Position numbers and translations under genes: made by a program. A DNA stretch of 64,000 nt, from contig MU006250.1 of the NCBI GenBank assembly GCA_010093685.1, positions 120,639 through 184,638 on the forward strand, read 5' to 3'. This DNA comes from Ophiobolus disseminans (lineage: Eukaryota; Ascomycota; Dothideomycetes; Pleosporales; Phaeosphaeriaceae). Position 1 is the stretch's first letter. Each line of letters begins with the position of its first letter. Shown here piece by piece: positions 9,730-20,300 of the stretch. Below the pieces are notes generated by a model, which was not told where the DNA came from, ran no database searches, and saw only the letters and a list, made by a program, of their open reading frames with translations.

Positions 9730-10794
9730 CTACTTAGTGATCTGCTTCGCCCACTCCCCCAACATCCCCACACTAACATTACTCCCCCCACAAACCACAA
9801 CAACAACTCTACTCTCCCGCGTCAAAGCCGGCAAAACCCGCTTCAACCTCCCCCCATAACACAGCGCTAAACTCACCCCACACGCCGCCTCCACCATAAT
9901 CCTCTCATCATCTGCAAACCTCACACACCCCTCCATCGCATCCCAATCACTCAGCACTACACTCCGAACATTCTCCCTCAATCCGTACTCGAATGCTTGC
10001 CGCGCCACCGTGCGCGCTCCGAGTGTGGTGGCTATACTCGTGATGGCGGGTAGCGTCGCCAACGCGCCGTGTTCGAGGGAAAAGGCAAGGGAATGCGCGC
10101 CGTGCGTTTCGACCGCCAGGACGTTAGTATCTGACTGCCCAGCTATATCGAGGCCCTGTATGAGGCCGCAAAATAGTCCACCACCGCCGACACTACATAC
10201 CAACGCATCAGGGGGGCTGGGGAGCTGGGCGAGTATTTCTGGGATGAGTGTTGCGTGACCGTCCCAGATGTCTTGTGCGTCGAAAGGGGGAACGTAAACG
10301 GGGATTTCGCCTCGATTTTGGGCGTCAGGCATGATGGTGTCTTTTAAATACGTATCTGCCTCGACCCAACTTGCGCCGAACTGAATGACGTCGCTCGCAC
10401 CTGCCGCGCGAATCTTGTCCATCATGTACGCCGACGTACTCAGCGGGACGACGATGCTAGCAGGCGCGCCCAGCGTGATGGCAGCGTGAACGCATGCTAG
10501 GCCTGCGTTTCCGCCGCTGGAGGAGTAGAAGTGGATTTTGCTGCGTTCATAGCTGGGGACTTTGGACAAGTGCGAGAGAAGGAAGTTGCCGATGCCCCGG
10601 GATTTGAAGGAGCCGGAGGGTTGGAGGGTTTCGAGTTTGAGGAAAATTTGACTGGAAGGAAGTGTTAGTGATGAGGGTGAGGAGGAGATCTTGACTTGCC
10701 AGCCTGCATGTTTCGATAGGAGAGTCGAGTGGATCAGGGGAGTTTCTCGCCATGGGCGGCGGAGATCTTGTGTGTGTCCGTTTGGGAGCGCCAT
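9730..10794 (-). CDS. L-serine/threonine dehydratase (PLP, Cha1-like)
   Basis: Pyridoxal-phosphate enzyme deaminating L-serine to pyruvate (and often threonine to 2-oxobutyrate). The PLP lysine lies in PSGSFKSRG, the asparagine loop is SSSGGNAGLA, and the phosphate-binding glycine loop is SVGGGGLFCG; these are the fold-type II landmarks. The start at 10794 (ALPNGHTQ) is preferred over an upstream in-frame Met at 10854. A 48-nt in-frame segment, 10699-10652, looks like a GC-AG intron (donor GCAAGT, acceptor TTCCAG). Removing it gives HAGCQIFLKLETLQPSGSFKSR, which matches the family better than the read-through. Spliced length is 338 residues. It is divergent from the small mitochondrial gene. 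Confidence 0.87.
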   Translation of the reverse strand: MALPNGHTQDLRRPWRETPLIHSTLLSKHAGWQVKISSSPSSLTLPSSQIFLKLETLQPSGSFKSRGIGNFLLSHLSKVPSYERSKIHFYSSSGGNAGLACVHAAITLGAPASIVVPLSTSAYMMDKIRAAGASDVIQFGASWVEADTYLKDTIMPDAQNRGEIPVYVPPFDAQDIWDGHATLIPEILAQLPSPPDALVCSVGGGGLFCGLIQGLDIAGQSDTNVLAVETHGAHSLAFSLEHGALATLPAITSIATTLGARTVARQAFEYGLRENVRSVVLSDWDAMEGCVRFADDERIMVEAACGVSLALCYGGRLKRVLPALTRESRVVVVVCGGSNVSVGMLGEWAKQITK

Positions 10795-11736
10795 TGTATT
10801 GAATTGAATATCCTTGTTGTACGCGCTCAGGGTGAAAAACAGGCCAGCTGTCACGACTTGTACAGAATTTGTACAAAATGGTAGTCGTAGCAGTGTACAT
10901 CGTAGGGCGCTGCACGTGACTTCAAAAAAGGCCAGCGGTCCACATCCACTCCACCTTCCTCATCCTACAGGTCTCCAAGATGAGCTACGGCGGGAGCTAA
11001 AAGTCCTGACAGACGCCTCGCAGCCCGAGTCGGCACGACCGGCAGCCGGCAACAGGTGTTGAGGTTCCGCCAAAGTCTGGAGGTGGCGATGCGCAATCGT
11101 GCTTCGATGGAGTGCTCTAGAAGGCCGCAGTGGTGCCGCAAGCCCCGTCGATCACCTCATCAACGAAAGACGCAGGTCCCGGTCCGGCGCGACAGAGCCT
11201 CATCTCAGAATTTGACAGATGCTGGACAGCGCAAAGTCGCAATAATAGGGAGTGGAAATCAGCAGAAACGTTCGTGGGTTTCCAACCTTCTAACCAGTTC
11301 GTCATTCCTCAAACATCAATGCACCCCCAAAGTCCGGGGAAAAAGCAACGTCCCTGCTCCGCCAAGTGCACCCGGTTCCCTGCATGGGCCGCTCACCGCC
11401 CCCTGAAGAAATTTTAAACACATCTCGCCTCGACCCACGCGTCCCCTTTTGCCGCAACGACCCACTCTTTTCTTATTTAAAGTACACGTCCTCTGCCGTT
11501 CCCCGCAAAGACATTCACTCAATTGCAACAACACTCACTAGAATTCACACTTGCACTCACTTGTCGCGTTCTTCAAGCACTTGCATCGGCGTTCGCGTTG
11601 TATCACTCAGCAACGTAGCATCATAACATAGCGATCACACCACATACTCGCCACTTCAACCGCGCTACATATACCCTCCGACTCCGCGCCTTCGAACCTA
11701 CAAACTTCAAAACACCACCCACAAAAATCAATCACC
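10795..11736. promoter_or_regulatory. Divergent intergenic region (promoters)
   Basis: About 940 bp lies between the serine dehydratase start and the small mitochondrial gene. TATTTAAA at 11474-11481 is a possible TATA element for the rightward gene, about 256 bp before its ATG. The rest up to the ATG is C-rich and CA-rich leader-like sequence. Open frames inside (11056-11417) have no family features. Confidence 0.4.
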
Positions 11737-12037
11737 ATGTTCGCACGCCTAGCAACCCGCGCCCCCGTCGCCACTCGCGCCTTCGCGCGTTACCACTCCT
11801 CCAGCTCCGCCAGCGGCGCTGCGCGCGTCATCCAAATGGCTGCACAAGCTGAGCGACCAAGTAAGCCGCCCTCATTGTATTGCACGGAGGCCATTTGCTA
11901 ACATAAATTGTTCAGGCGCCGCTGAAGCCGCCGTACCCGTAATGTGGGCTGTGTGTGGCGCACTCACATACACGGCGTGGAACCGCATGGACGCTACGAA
12001 CGCGGGTGGGAATGTGGAGAAGTTGATCATTATTTGA
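11737..12037 (+). CDS. Small mitochondrial membrane protein, 81 aa
   Basis: Two exons, 11737-11860 and 11916-12037, are joined over a 55-nt intron with GTAAGC donor, CTAAC branch-like site and TTCAG acceptor. The ATG has an ATCACCATG context. The N-terminus (FARLATRAPVATRAFARYHSS) is a typical mitochondrial presequence: no acidic residues, many Arg/Ala/Ser. The mature part has one hydrophobic segment (VPVMWAVCGALTYTAW) and a short tail. The design fits a small respiratory-chain or ATP-synthase accessory subunit of the inner membrane, but I do not recognise the family. Confidence 0.7.
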
Positions 12038-12487
12038 GTGCTTCTTGGATCGGCGCAACGGCGCTTGTCTGTCCCCATCACGACTTCTTGCGCTGGGATA
12101 GATATAGACATGCTTTTCTGCGATGGCATTGGGAGCTTGGATGCATAGACTATTGCATTTACTTCTGGGCTTTGGAGTAGATTTGGACATAAGATTGGGC
12201 ATTGGCACTCCGGCGATGAGGCCATGTTTCGATATGGGATAATGGCTACGGCCTTGGATTGGAATGGGTTTACTTGGCGTTCAACCTTCAATATCAATAC
12301 ATCTCAACCGTCATCGAGTCTATTCAGTCATGACTCGACAGTAAATCCATTTATCAGATATCGGATATCACTGTGTGTTGGACATTCCAAGCTCCATAGG
12401 CTCCTGCAAGTTCCATGTCGTTGCACTAAGACCCGGACCTGACTCCTTTGACTCTTTACGATATCCCCACGCCCTGTATAGTACTTC
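12038..12487. other. Convergent intergenic spacer
   Basis: This lies between the 3' ends of the small mitochondrial gene and the CorA-like gene. No feature was recognised. Confidence 0.4.
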
Positions 12488-14276
12488 TCAAATACTCTCA
12501 ACAGTAACTACCACCTCCCGCATTACCAAATATCCATATCTCGCAATCAGAAGTGCGGTGACGGTAAGTGGGACAGCGGCTGTAAAGTACGTCTGGAAGG
12601 TATGCTTCATGGCACCCAGATCTTCGCTCATGCTGAAAAGGCCCGTCATAAAGGTTAGTGGCACGAAAATAGTCGCGAGCCAGGTCAAACGTGCAAGGTT
12701 GTGATTCTCTTTTAGACTCTGCCGAGCGGCAAGGAGTTGCGTCTCCGTATAGCCCCTCTCAGAAAGCCGATCGAGGTGTGATTGACAGTCGTCCAACATA
12801 CTCAGAACGCGTTTGAAGTCTGTGCTAATATCCTCAAAGTCCTCGTTCGAACATGTCAGGCGCGCAGCCGCAGGGAGGCTCTGTTCGAGCGTCTCGCTGA
12901 CCATAGCTCGCCAGGTGGGTATTTCGCGGCGCAGCGCCGCGAGATTGTTCAGTTCGTGTGTGATTTGCGATTCCCGCGGTATGTGGGGGCGAGGATGATC
13001 TAGGGCGTTTTCAATTCTGCCTAGATTTGATCGCGCGTGCTCGCACACGAGGAACCATTCTGCGCAGATGATAAAGAATACCGGGACGTGGACTCTGCAA
13101 AGATCCAGAGTGTCTGCAGCGGCGGAAGAGAACCAGGGGTAGTTAGCTGTCATGGCGATGATTTCCTTGTACCAATGGCTTCTTTTGTATTGCTGATGAG
13201 CCGAAGACTGTTCTCTGGCTTCTATTGGTAGCCAGTTTGGGCGACCGTGCCAAAGCTGATGGCCTGAAGTAGTGGTTGGGTCAGTGAGGATGATAGCCAC
13301 GCGACTTTTGTCACACTTCGCATCTTCGTCGATCCATACCGTCGTTCTGTTCAATATGTTGTTCCATTTGCTTTTGTTGGCCTCTGAGCCGTTCGGTCGG
13401 CCGGCAGCTCGATCTGCTTTCCGCATGACATTGAACGACTTGAGTTCCACTAGTGCTTCTTGGAATGACTTGTACGAGAGATGGTAGCGAATCCGTACGT
13501 TTTTTATGCTGAACCACTTGCGGCGTTTTGCGTTGGCGGTCAACGCGGGTATTTTAGCCCACGATTGCTTGGTACCATAGAAAGGGGCATCGTGGATATG
13601 TTCCCGGAAGAAGAAAGGGTCAACGTTGAAACGCGACCCTAATAGCTCTGTAACTTGAAGCGAGAGATCCTCAACTACAAAGATTCGGAGAGGCTGCGCA
13701 GTTGTCCTTTCTGATTGGGAAAGGCTAGTTTCTTCGTGGAGATTCGCATCTAGGAAGGTTTTCAAGAGGTCCGCATCCAGGAATTCGGTGACTGTTGGCT
13801 CTTCGCCTGGCATATACTGCATACATGTAACAATCGTCTTCTTGGCACGACGCTCGCGTTCCCCGGTATTTTCTTTGATCGTTTCCCACCGAGCTGGTGT
13901 AGTGCCTACTTGCATCCAGTCCGAGAGATACCGTAAAGTCGGATACGAAGATGATAGTTCCTTCACTCTTTCGAGATATGGGAGGTTTTGGCTACATTGA
14001 CTCGCGTGAGCTTCCGTCTCAAGAGTTGAAATGTAGCACCGCTCACCAATCGCTGATTTCCCATTCTGCAGCCTGACTGGATCGGGTGTAATCGTCCGCG
14101 ACCGAGGTATGCGACGCCTTCAAGTCAGGCTTGAGGGGGAGATCAATACTTTCTCGTATTGGCGAGCTAATATCTATTGCGATGTGGTTCGTAGGATCGG
14201 AGCGCGTGAATACGCTCATGACGTGAGGATTGGAGTCTCCTGCCTCAAGATTGGTATGTGGGTCTGATGACTCCAT
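12488..14276 (-). CDS. CorA-like (Mg2+ transporter-type) membrane protein, intact copy
   Basis: Exons 14276-14047 and 13991-12488 encode 577 residues; the 55-nt intron (donor GTGAGC, acceptor ATGTAG) links EWEISD to CQNLPYLERVKEL. The protein has a long soluble N-terminal region with the block LGSRFNVDPFFFREHI, then a helical region. Two C-terminal membrane segments follow: LTWLATIFVPLTFMTGLFSM and a second hydrophobic helix. The loop after TM1 reads GLFSMSEDLG where classical CorA channels have GMN, so transport of Mg2+ is uncertain. Such proteins are a large fungal family of unknown role. A decayed paralogue lies directly upstream in the same orientation. Confidence 0.8.
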
Positions 14277-14837
14277 TGCGATTATATTGCCAGCACCAAA
14301 TGCCAGACTTCTTGTTATGGAAACTATAGAGATAGCTTTGGAATGGGGATGGACCGAGGTGATTTAGCTGGTGTGGCTTTAAGCGCTCACTGCGGTCGTT
14401 GGGTGGTTCATGCTGTCAGCTCCTAGGGGGGGTGTGGGGGCGAAGAAACTTGGAAGCTGTCTCAGCATCCATCCAACCACACCAGCGCGCAGAAAAGCAT
14501 CGTGAATGAGTATATTTGGGCGAGGGCTTCGGCAGATGCAGTGACTGGAAACATGAAGAGTGGTGGATCTGGGTACCTAGGTAATCTGGCAACGACGAAG
14601 AAAGACCGTGTACACTGCCTTGCACTAGCGGAGAACTCCCGTAGGTTCTCAAGCAATAGTCAACAATACCCCACCAGCACGCCACTGTTCGTGCTCAGTG
14701 TCGAGTATGAAGAAACACTCAACTCCACCACCCTCGGAATTTACTCAGTACGGCTACAAATTGTCTTAATTTCACCTAGCACAATTATGCGAGCTCAACT
14801 CCACTGCCGTTGTATCTATCAACGGACCTGATGATAG
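14277..14837. other. Intergenic between the CorA-like pair
   Basis: This holds the upstream region of the intact gene and the former 3' flank of the dead copy. Open frames on both strands are without recognisable content. Confidence 0.4.
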
Positions 14838-16648
14838 TCATCTCGGCGTAACTTTGGGACTCCATACACTGCTCGAGTCTTTGATCATGAGTTTTACTCT
14901 TCGCAAGATTTTTGAGCTCCATCCCGCGACCATCAGACCAACTATCGCCCAAGGTACTGCCGTCGCGAAGAACCACTTGAACGTTATCCTGAGCGACTTG
15001 AGGTCCTCGTTCATACTGAACAGCCCAGTCACAAAAGAAAACGGCACGGAGACAGTCGCGAGCCATGTGAGTCGCCCAATGTGGTGACTCTCTGCTATGC
15101 CCTGACGTGCGGCTACAAGTTGCATGCCGGCATAACATTTGTTGGACATTCGGTCGACACGTCCTTGGAGCTCATTAAGCAGGTGTTGGACACGTTGAAA
15201 TCTAATTCGATATCGCTCAAGGCAGTATTCTTGGCATTGCTGTCGCCGAAAGCCAGTCGCGCAGCAGCGGGAGTCGCCTCGGTCAGTGTATCGTGTACCA
15301 TTTCTCTCCATAGGGGGACTTCACAATGCCACATGCCTGTATACCTCAAAACTCGCTCGATATGCCATTCTTGCCCTGTCAAGTGCTGACATTGTTCTAG
15401 GTTCTTCTCGAAGTCGATCAAATGGATTTTCACGTACTCATAGACCAACAACCATTCAGTACATATAATGTACAGGGTGGGCAGTACGAAGATACCAGGT
15501 TCGATACCATCTTCAATGGTGGGTGTTCTGAACCAAAGGTAGCGCGTCGTCATTTCGCCGATGTTTTTATACAGTGACTTCAATTTTTGAGTTGAGTAGA
15601 TGCGATCTGACTTAGGTTCTTAGGCTGGAACTGGTAGCCAATATGTTCCATTATTCCAGATTGGAGAATTATATATCATAGTAGGATCAACCAAGACGAT
15701 GCCGACCGGGGTGACATTATTTTGTTCGACTCTGCCAATCTAAATAAAGGTCCGTGTATGTATGACCGTGACCTCCACATTATCGACTGACCAATCCGTT
15801 CCTTCTTCAATCGTACGGCTATGGTGATCGTACCGTCTCTCTACGTTAGCGAATGGCCGCATAGTCTTGTCTCCCTGAAGACGGATGCGATGACCACAAT
15901 CGTGGAGCCTGACATTCTGGATTGAGAACCACGTGCGTCGCTTGTTATGAGCAAGGATGTTTGGTGCCTTAGTCCACGGATGTATGGCACCGCAGTGACT
16001 GTTTTGGCCAATATGCTCTTCAAAGAAGAACGGATCGATCCAAAACCGAGAACCGAGAATTTCAATCACCTGACGCGAAAGATCTTCACAATCACCACCC
16101 TGACAGACGTTCAGGGCTCTTTTAATGCGTTCAATTCGTTCTTGAGGGCTGTCGCGGTACAGGTATAGGTCGTAATTGGTTGCAGACATGGATCATACTT
16201 TACGAACATGACTTCCGTACGGTTACAGCGCTCCTCCCGTTGATCGGGTTGACTGGAAAGTTGATGGCACTCGTTCGGCGATGTGCCAACTTGCATCCAA
16301 TCAACAAGATATTGTAACCCTCGGTACGAGAGAGAGAGCGCTCTGATCCACCGGAGATATGGAAGATTTGTGCTATGCTAAATTAGTTCTCCTGTTTGGT
16401 CGTCGCGATTTTGGCGTGTCGGCATACTCGTCAATATTCCACTGCCGTGTAACGTCAGCCCTTCGGTGGGCGCGATACCGTACTTCATATGAGCCCTCGT
16501 CTTCATCCTCGGACATATAAGACTTGCGAGAGCCAGCCTCGTCCAGATTGGTATTCTCGATGTCAACCGCAACATGATCAGCCCTGGCCATCGCGTTGGG
16601 CCCAGAAGACGTATCGGGACTGATCAAATACGTGGAAGATGCCACCAT
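14838..16648 (-). pseudogene. CorA-like membrane protein, decayed paralogue
   Basis: Segments collinear with the intact neighbour can be followed over the whole length: DHVAVDIENTN (N-terminal), VDWMQVGTSPNE, ILGSRFWIDPFFFEEHIG, IVLVDPTM, YNSPIWNNGTYWLPV, RLTWLATVSVPFSFVTGLFS and the final basic tail ending at 14838. Lesions seen are a frameshift near 16170-16230, in-frame TAG at 15742-15740, in-frame TAA at 15622-15620, and a one-base frameshift near 15191-15205 (DF followed by RVQHLLNEL in another frame). No splice pattern avoids all of these. It is therefore a tandem duplicate that lost function. Confidence 0.8.
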
Positions 16649-17356
16649 GTGGACAGAACCTTTAGGAAGGAACGAGCGGGAGCTATGTGAAATACCTAGG
16701 TATCGTAGGTACACTTCCCAACGCGAAAACATGCAAGAGTGTTCGTGTAAGCTCTTGAATAGCTAGTAGTTTCGTACCGCCAACCTGCAAATGCGGTGCA
16801 AGCAAGACAACGTCGTACACACCAGTTCGAGAATATCTACCCACCCCATGCCTCAACACCCCCCCCCCCCAAACATACACCCATCCCTCCAAAACCAGCC
16901 AACCATCCCCAAAACAAGGCAACCCACACGCCGAAAATCCCGCATACACAAAGTACCACATACAACACGGGAGCACATCATCACTGTTCCACCGTCCGAC
17001 GACTCGGTGCGCGAAAAGCGGCAATGAAGTCCAGAGACGTAGTAGTATCACACTCTGGGCTGCACAAGGCCTGATGGAACAAATATATGGTCTGGTAGGC
17101 ATTGCGTTGCGTTGAGAATGACTGTCGGTAGTTAAAGGTAGTTGAATTTCTGAAGAGTATGTGAATTGGTTGAATTTTTAATGGGAAGATGCTTTGCGGC
17201 GATGACAGTGGATATACGTGTGACTGTGTTCTTGTTTATGCGCCGTTGCGAAATGCTATGTTGACCTTGGATAGACAAACAACCACCCAATAAAACCTTA
17301 CATTTGACGCACATATATGATACAAATCGAACAAAACTCCAACATACACTTAAAGC
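16649..17356. other. Intergenic with a C12 homopolymer
   Basis: A run of 12 C lies at 16859-16870 within CA-rich sequence. No gene was recognised between the CorA-like relic and the 3' end of the polymerase gene. Confidence 0.4.
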
Positions 17357-20300
17357 CTACACCCTAACCGCCACCCTCGGCCCCACACTCCTCGGATGCA
17401 CATACCCACTCTGCCACACCTTCCCACTCCCCCCATTTCCTCCAACATTGCCCACACGTTTATAATACTCCCCCCAAGCATCCACGGGCATCAACTGTGC
17501 CATCTGCTGATAATGCGCCACATTAAGTCTAAGACCCAGCTCTTCCTTCTCTACTTGCTCCACCGCCTCTTCGGTCTTGCTCTTGCGCTTAGGAGGTGCG
17601 CGCGGCGCGTACAAGGGTTTGAGAATGTCGCGTAATTCTTTATCCGAGGAGGAGATTTGCGCTTTGAGATAGGCGAGGGAGGCGGGAGATGTGTTGTCGT
17701 TGCCTGAGAGTGTGGTCATGACGGGTATGCGGGGCGTGTATGCACTACCATATTGCTCGACGGTGGGGGGATTGGTGGGTATGATATCAGGATCGAGGCG
17801 CGCGGCATCGCCTTTATTTAGTAGGGTGAAGATATCTAGACTTTCGCCGTGGGGGATAGGGTCCGCGTTGCTGGGCGTGATACAATCCATGTCTACTTCT
17901 TTGCGGAGGACGTGATCGATGTCGATGGCTGAGAAATAGGCGCAGGATTGGGGGAGTTCGTTGATGCCCATTTGCTGCGAGAACATGGCGCGCGTCCAGA
18001 CGTTGGCGACTTGGAGGGCCATGGCGGCGCGGTACTTGTCGGTTTCTTTAACGAGGTAGCGGATTTCGTCGTGCACGGTGATGGCGAGGCGGGCGTCGAG
18101 GTTGTATCTTCGTGCGAGGTAGTCCATGGCGACGATGAGGAGGTGGAGGTAGTCGACGCCGGAAGACTGGATGGCCCAATTGATGCGAGATGTCATGAAG
18201 CCGCCTTTGGTGAGGTATCGTCGTTGCAGCGCTTCGGTGATGGCGGCTCCTAGCACGGGAGTCCTGGGCCGCTCTTGCTCGGCAAAGTCTTCGAGCTTGT
18301 TGAAGACGAATGATTCGGTACCGCCTCGCCAGAATGGTCGCTCGTGCAGAAGCTTCCTTGTGATTTTCTTGCCTTTGGTGTTCTGGTAGAGGTCATTGGC
18401 GGTCTCGGTTGTCTGCGAGTCGGTCAAGCCGGGGTTGAACTGCCGCAGCAGCGTAGAGGCAAACTTCAACCCAGCGCCATAGATGCGACCGTAATTAAAG
18501 ACTTTGGCGTCGTTTCTCGAGATGCCCAAAATGCCTGCTGTCCGTGAATGTAAGTCGGTGCCCGCTGATTTTGTGCCTTCGAGTGTCATGAAGCCGACGG
18601 CATTGCCACCATGCAGCTTGAATGTCGCATCGCCAATCAGACTGGCAATCCACAGCTCTTGAGAATCCACATCGGCTCCTACAAAGCAATATCCATCCGG
18701 AGCTCGAACCATTGACTTGAGCTCTGAACCCACCCTATTCTTCTTTGCATTACTGGCAGTAAGCCACGTGTTCTCAACACTTCTACGAGTGACGGTACCC
18801 ATTGGTATTACCTGGGGCAGGATGAAGCCCACCTTCCCAGTTGGTTCGCGTGAAGCAGACTCCAGTTCTGGAGCGTCGGGGACTTCTTTGTTGTATACCA
18901 CCATCTGTGACATGATGCGATCTCTTGCGCTGGTCCAGTATGAGCACGATGCATTCATTTCTAATGCTTCCTTAGCATAGGCAAACTCGGATGTCAGTTT
19001 GCCCTGCTCGAAGTACTGCAGGTAGCCCTTTGCGAGTGGATTTGCACATCGGGCCTGCGGACCATCCTTGTGGGGTATCTTGTAGTACACATGCTGTGTC
19101 GCATCTCGCAGCTTCAGATTTTTCTCCTCTGACATGTCGAGCTCTTTGATGCCTTTTTCATTGTATGCAAAGACTTCGTCCAGAGGCACTTGGTACGTCC
19201 AGCCATGGATATCTGACCAAACAAGAGGGTATCCATCCCAAGATAGTTTGAGCATGATCGGGGCGAGTCGTGTTCGCATGGTGAGGTTCATTGGACTATC
19301 ACGTGTTGCAAAAAGATCTTTGTACCACTTGGGCATTCCCGGCATCTTCTGTGAGGCGGCTGGTCGTGGCGGGTCGCCTTTCTTCTTGCCTTTCACCATC
19401 CTGACTTCCTGGCCAGACCAGTCGAGTTGGCTGAGCCACGGATCCTCGTCGTACACGTCGGGCTGATCCTTCACTTCAAGTGCCTTTTCTGTGAGCGCGA
19501 CGAGCCGTTCTCGTATAGAGTCTTGGAGCTGACGATACGTTGCTTCGGCATTGTGAATGTATGCGTCCCATGTCTCATTCACGGGCAATATCTCAGCGGC
19601 CAAAAATCGAAGTGCAGCAAAACTGACTGGATGTGGGCATGTTTCTATGAAGAGAGGAAAGACTTTTTGATAGACGCGGTGAGTGATCTCGACGTCGGCG
19701 GCACAATAGTCAAGTAGTTCGTCCAGCCTCCCTCTGATTCCAGCCCGGTCTAGTTCGCCAAAGTACTCTCGGCGCTGCTTGTCGATGGTGATGTTGCAGT
19801 GGAATTTGGCCACTTCACGCAGCGAATTGATAGCGCTCCTCCCTATCCAGAGCTCCTCTTCTTCGTCGGGTATGGCACCCGATGCCAGCAGTTCCGACAA
19901 CTCGGAATTCTCCTCGGAAGTGGCGACCTTGTCCCTCAGCTCGCGGCTCTTCTTGTGCTTCATCCAGGAGGGGCGCTGTCTCGAACACATGCCGTTGGAC
20001 GCGACGTGCAGTGACATTGTGTCGACGAAGGCGTTCTTCGACTGGGCCATGTTGTATTCTTCTGCTATCCGTGCTCTGTCGTACCCGATGTTGTGGCCAA
20101 CGATGACACGCGGCTGAGAGATATCTCCAAGAGGTATCAGATGGCGGTCTGACTCGCTCTCTCCCAGTAGCCATGGCGACAACCAGCCATACCAGGCTGT
20201 GGGACTGACTGCGCACGCCATGCACGCAAACGACGTCTCCTTCCACATGACCTCGGTGTCGAAAGTCAACATGGTCTCGTCCGGTGCATCGACTGGCTCT

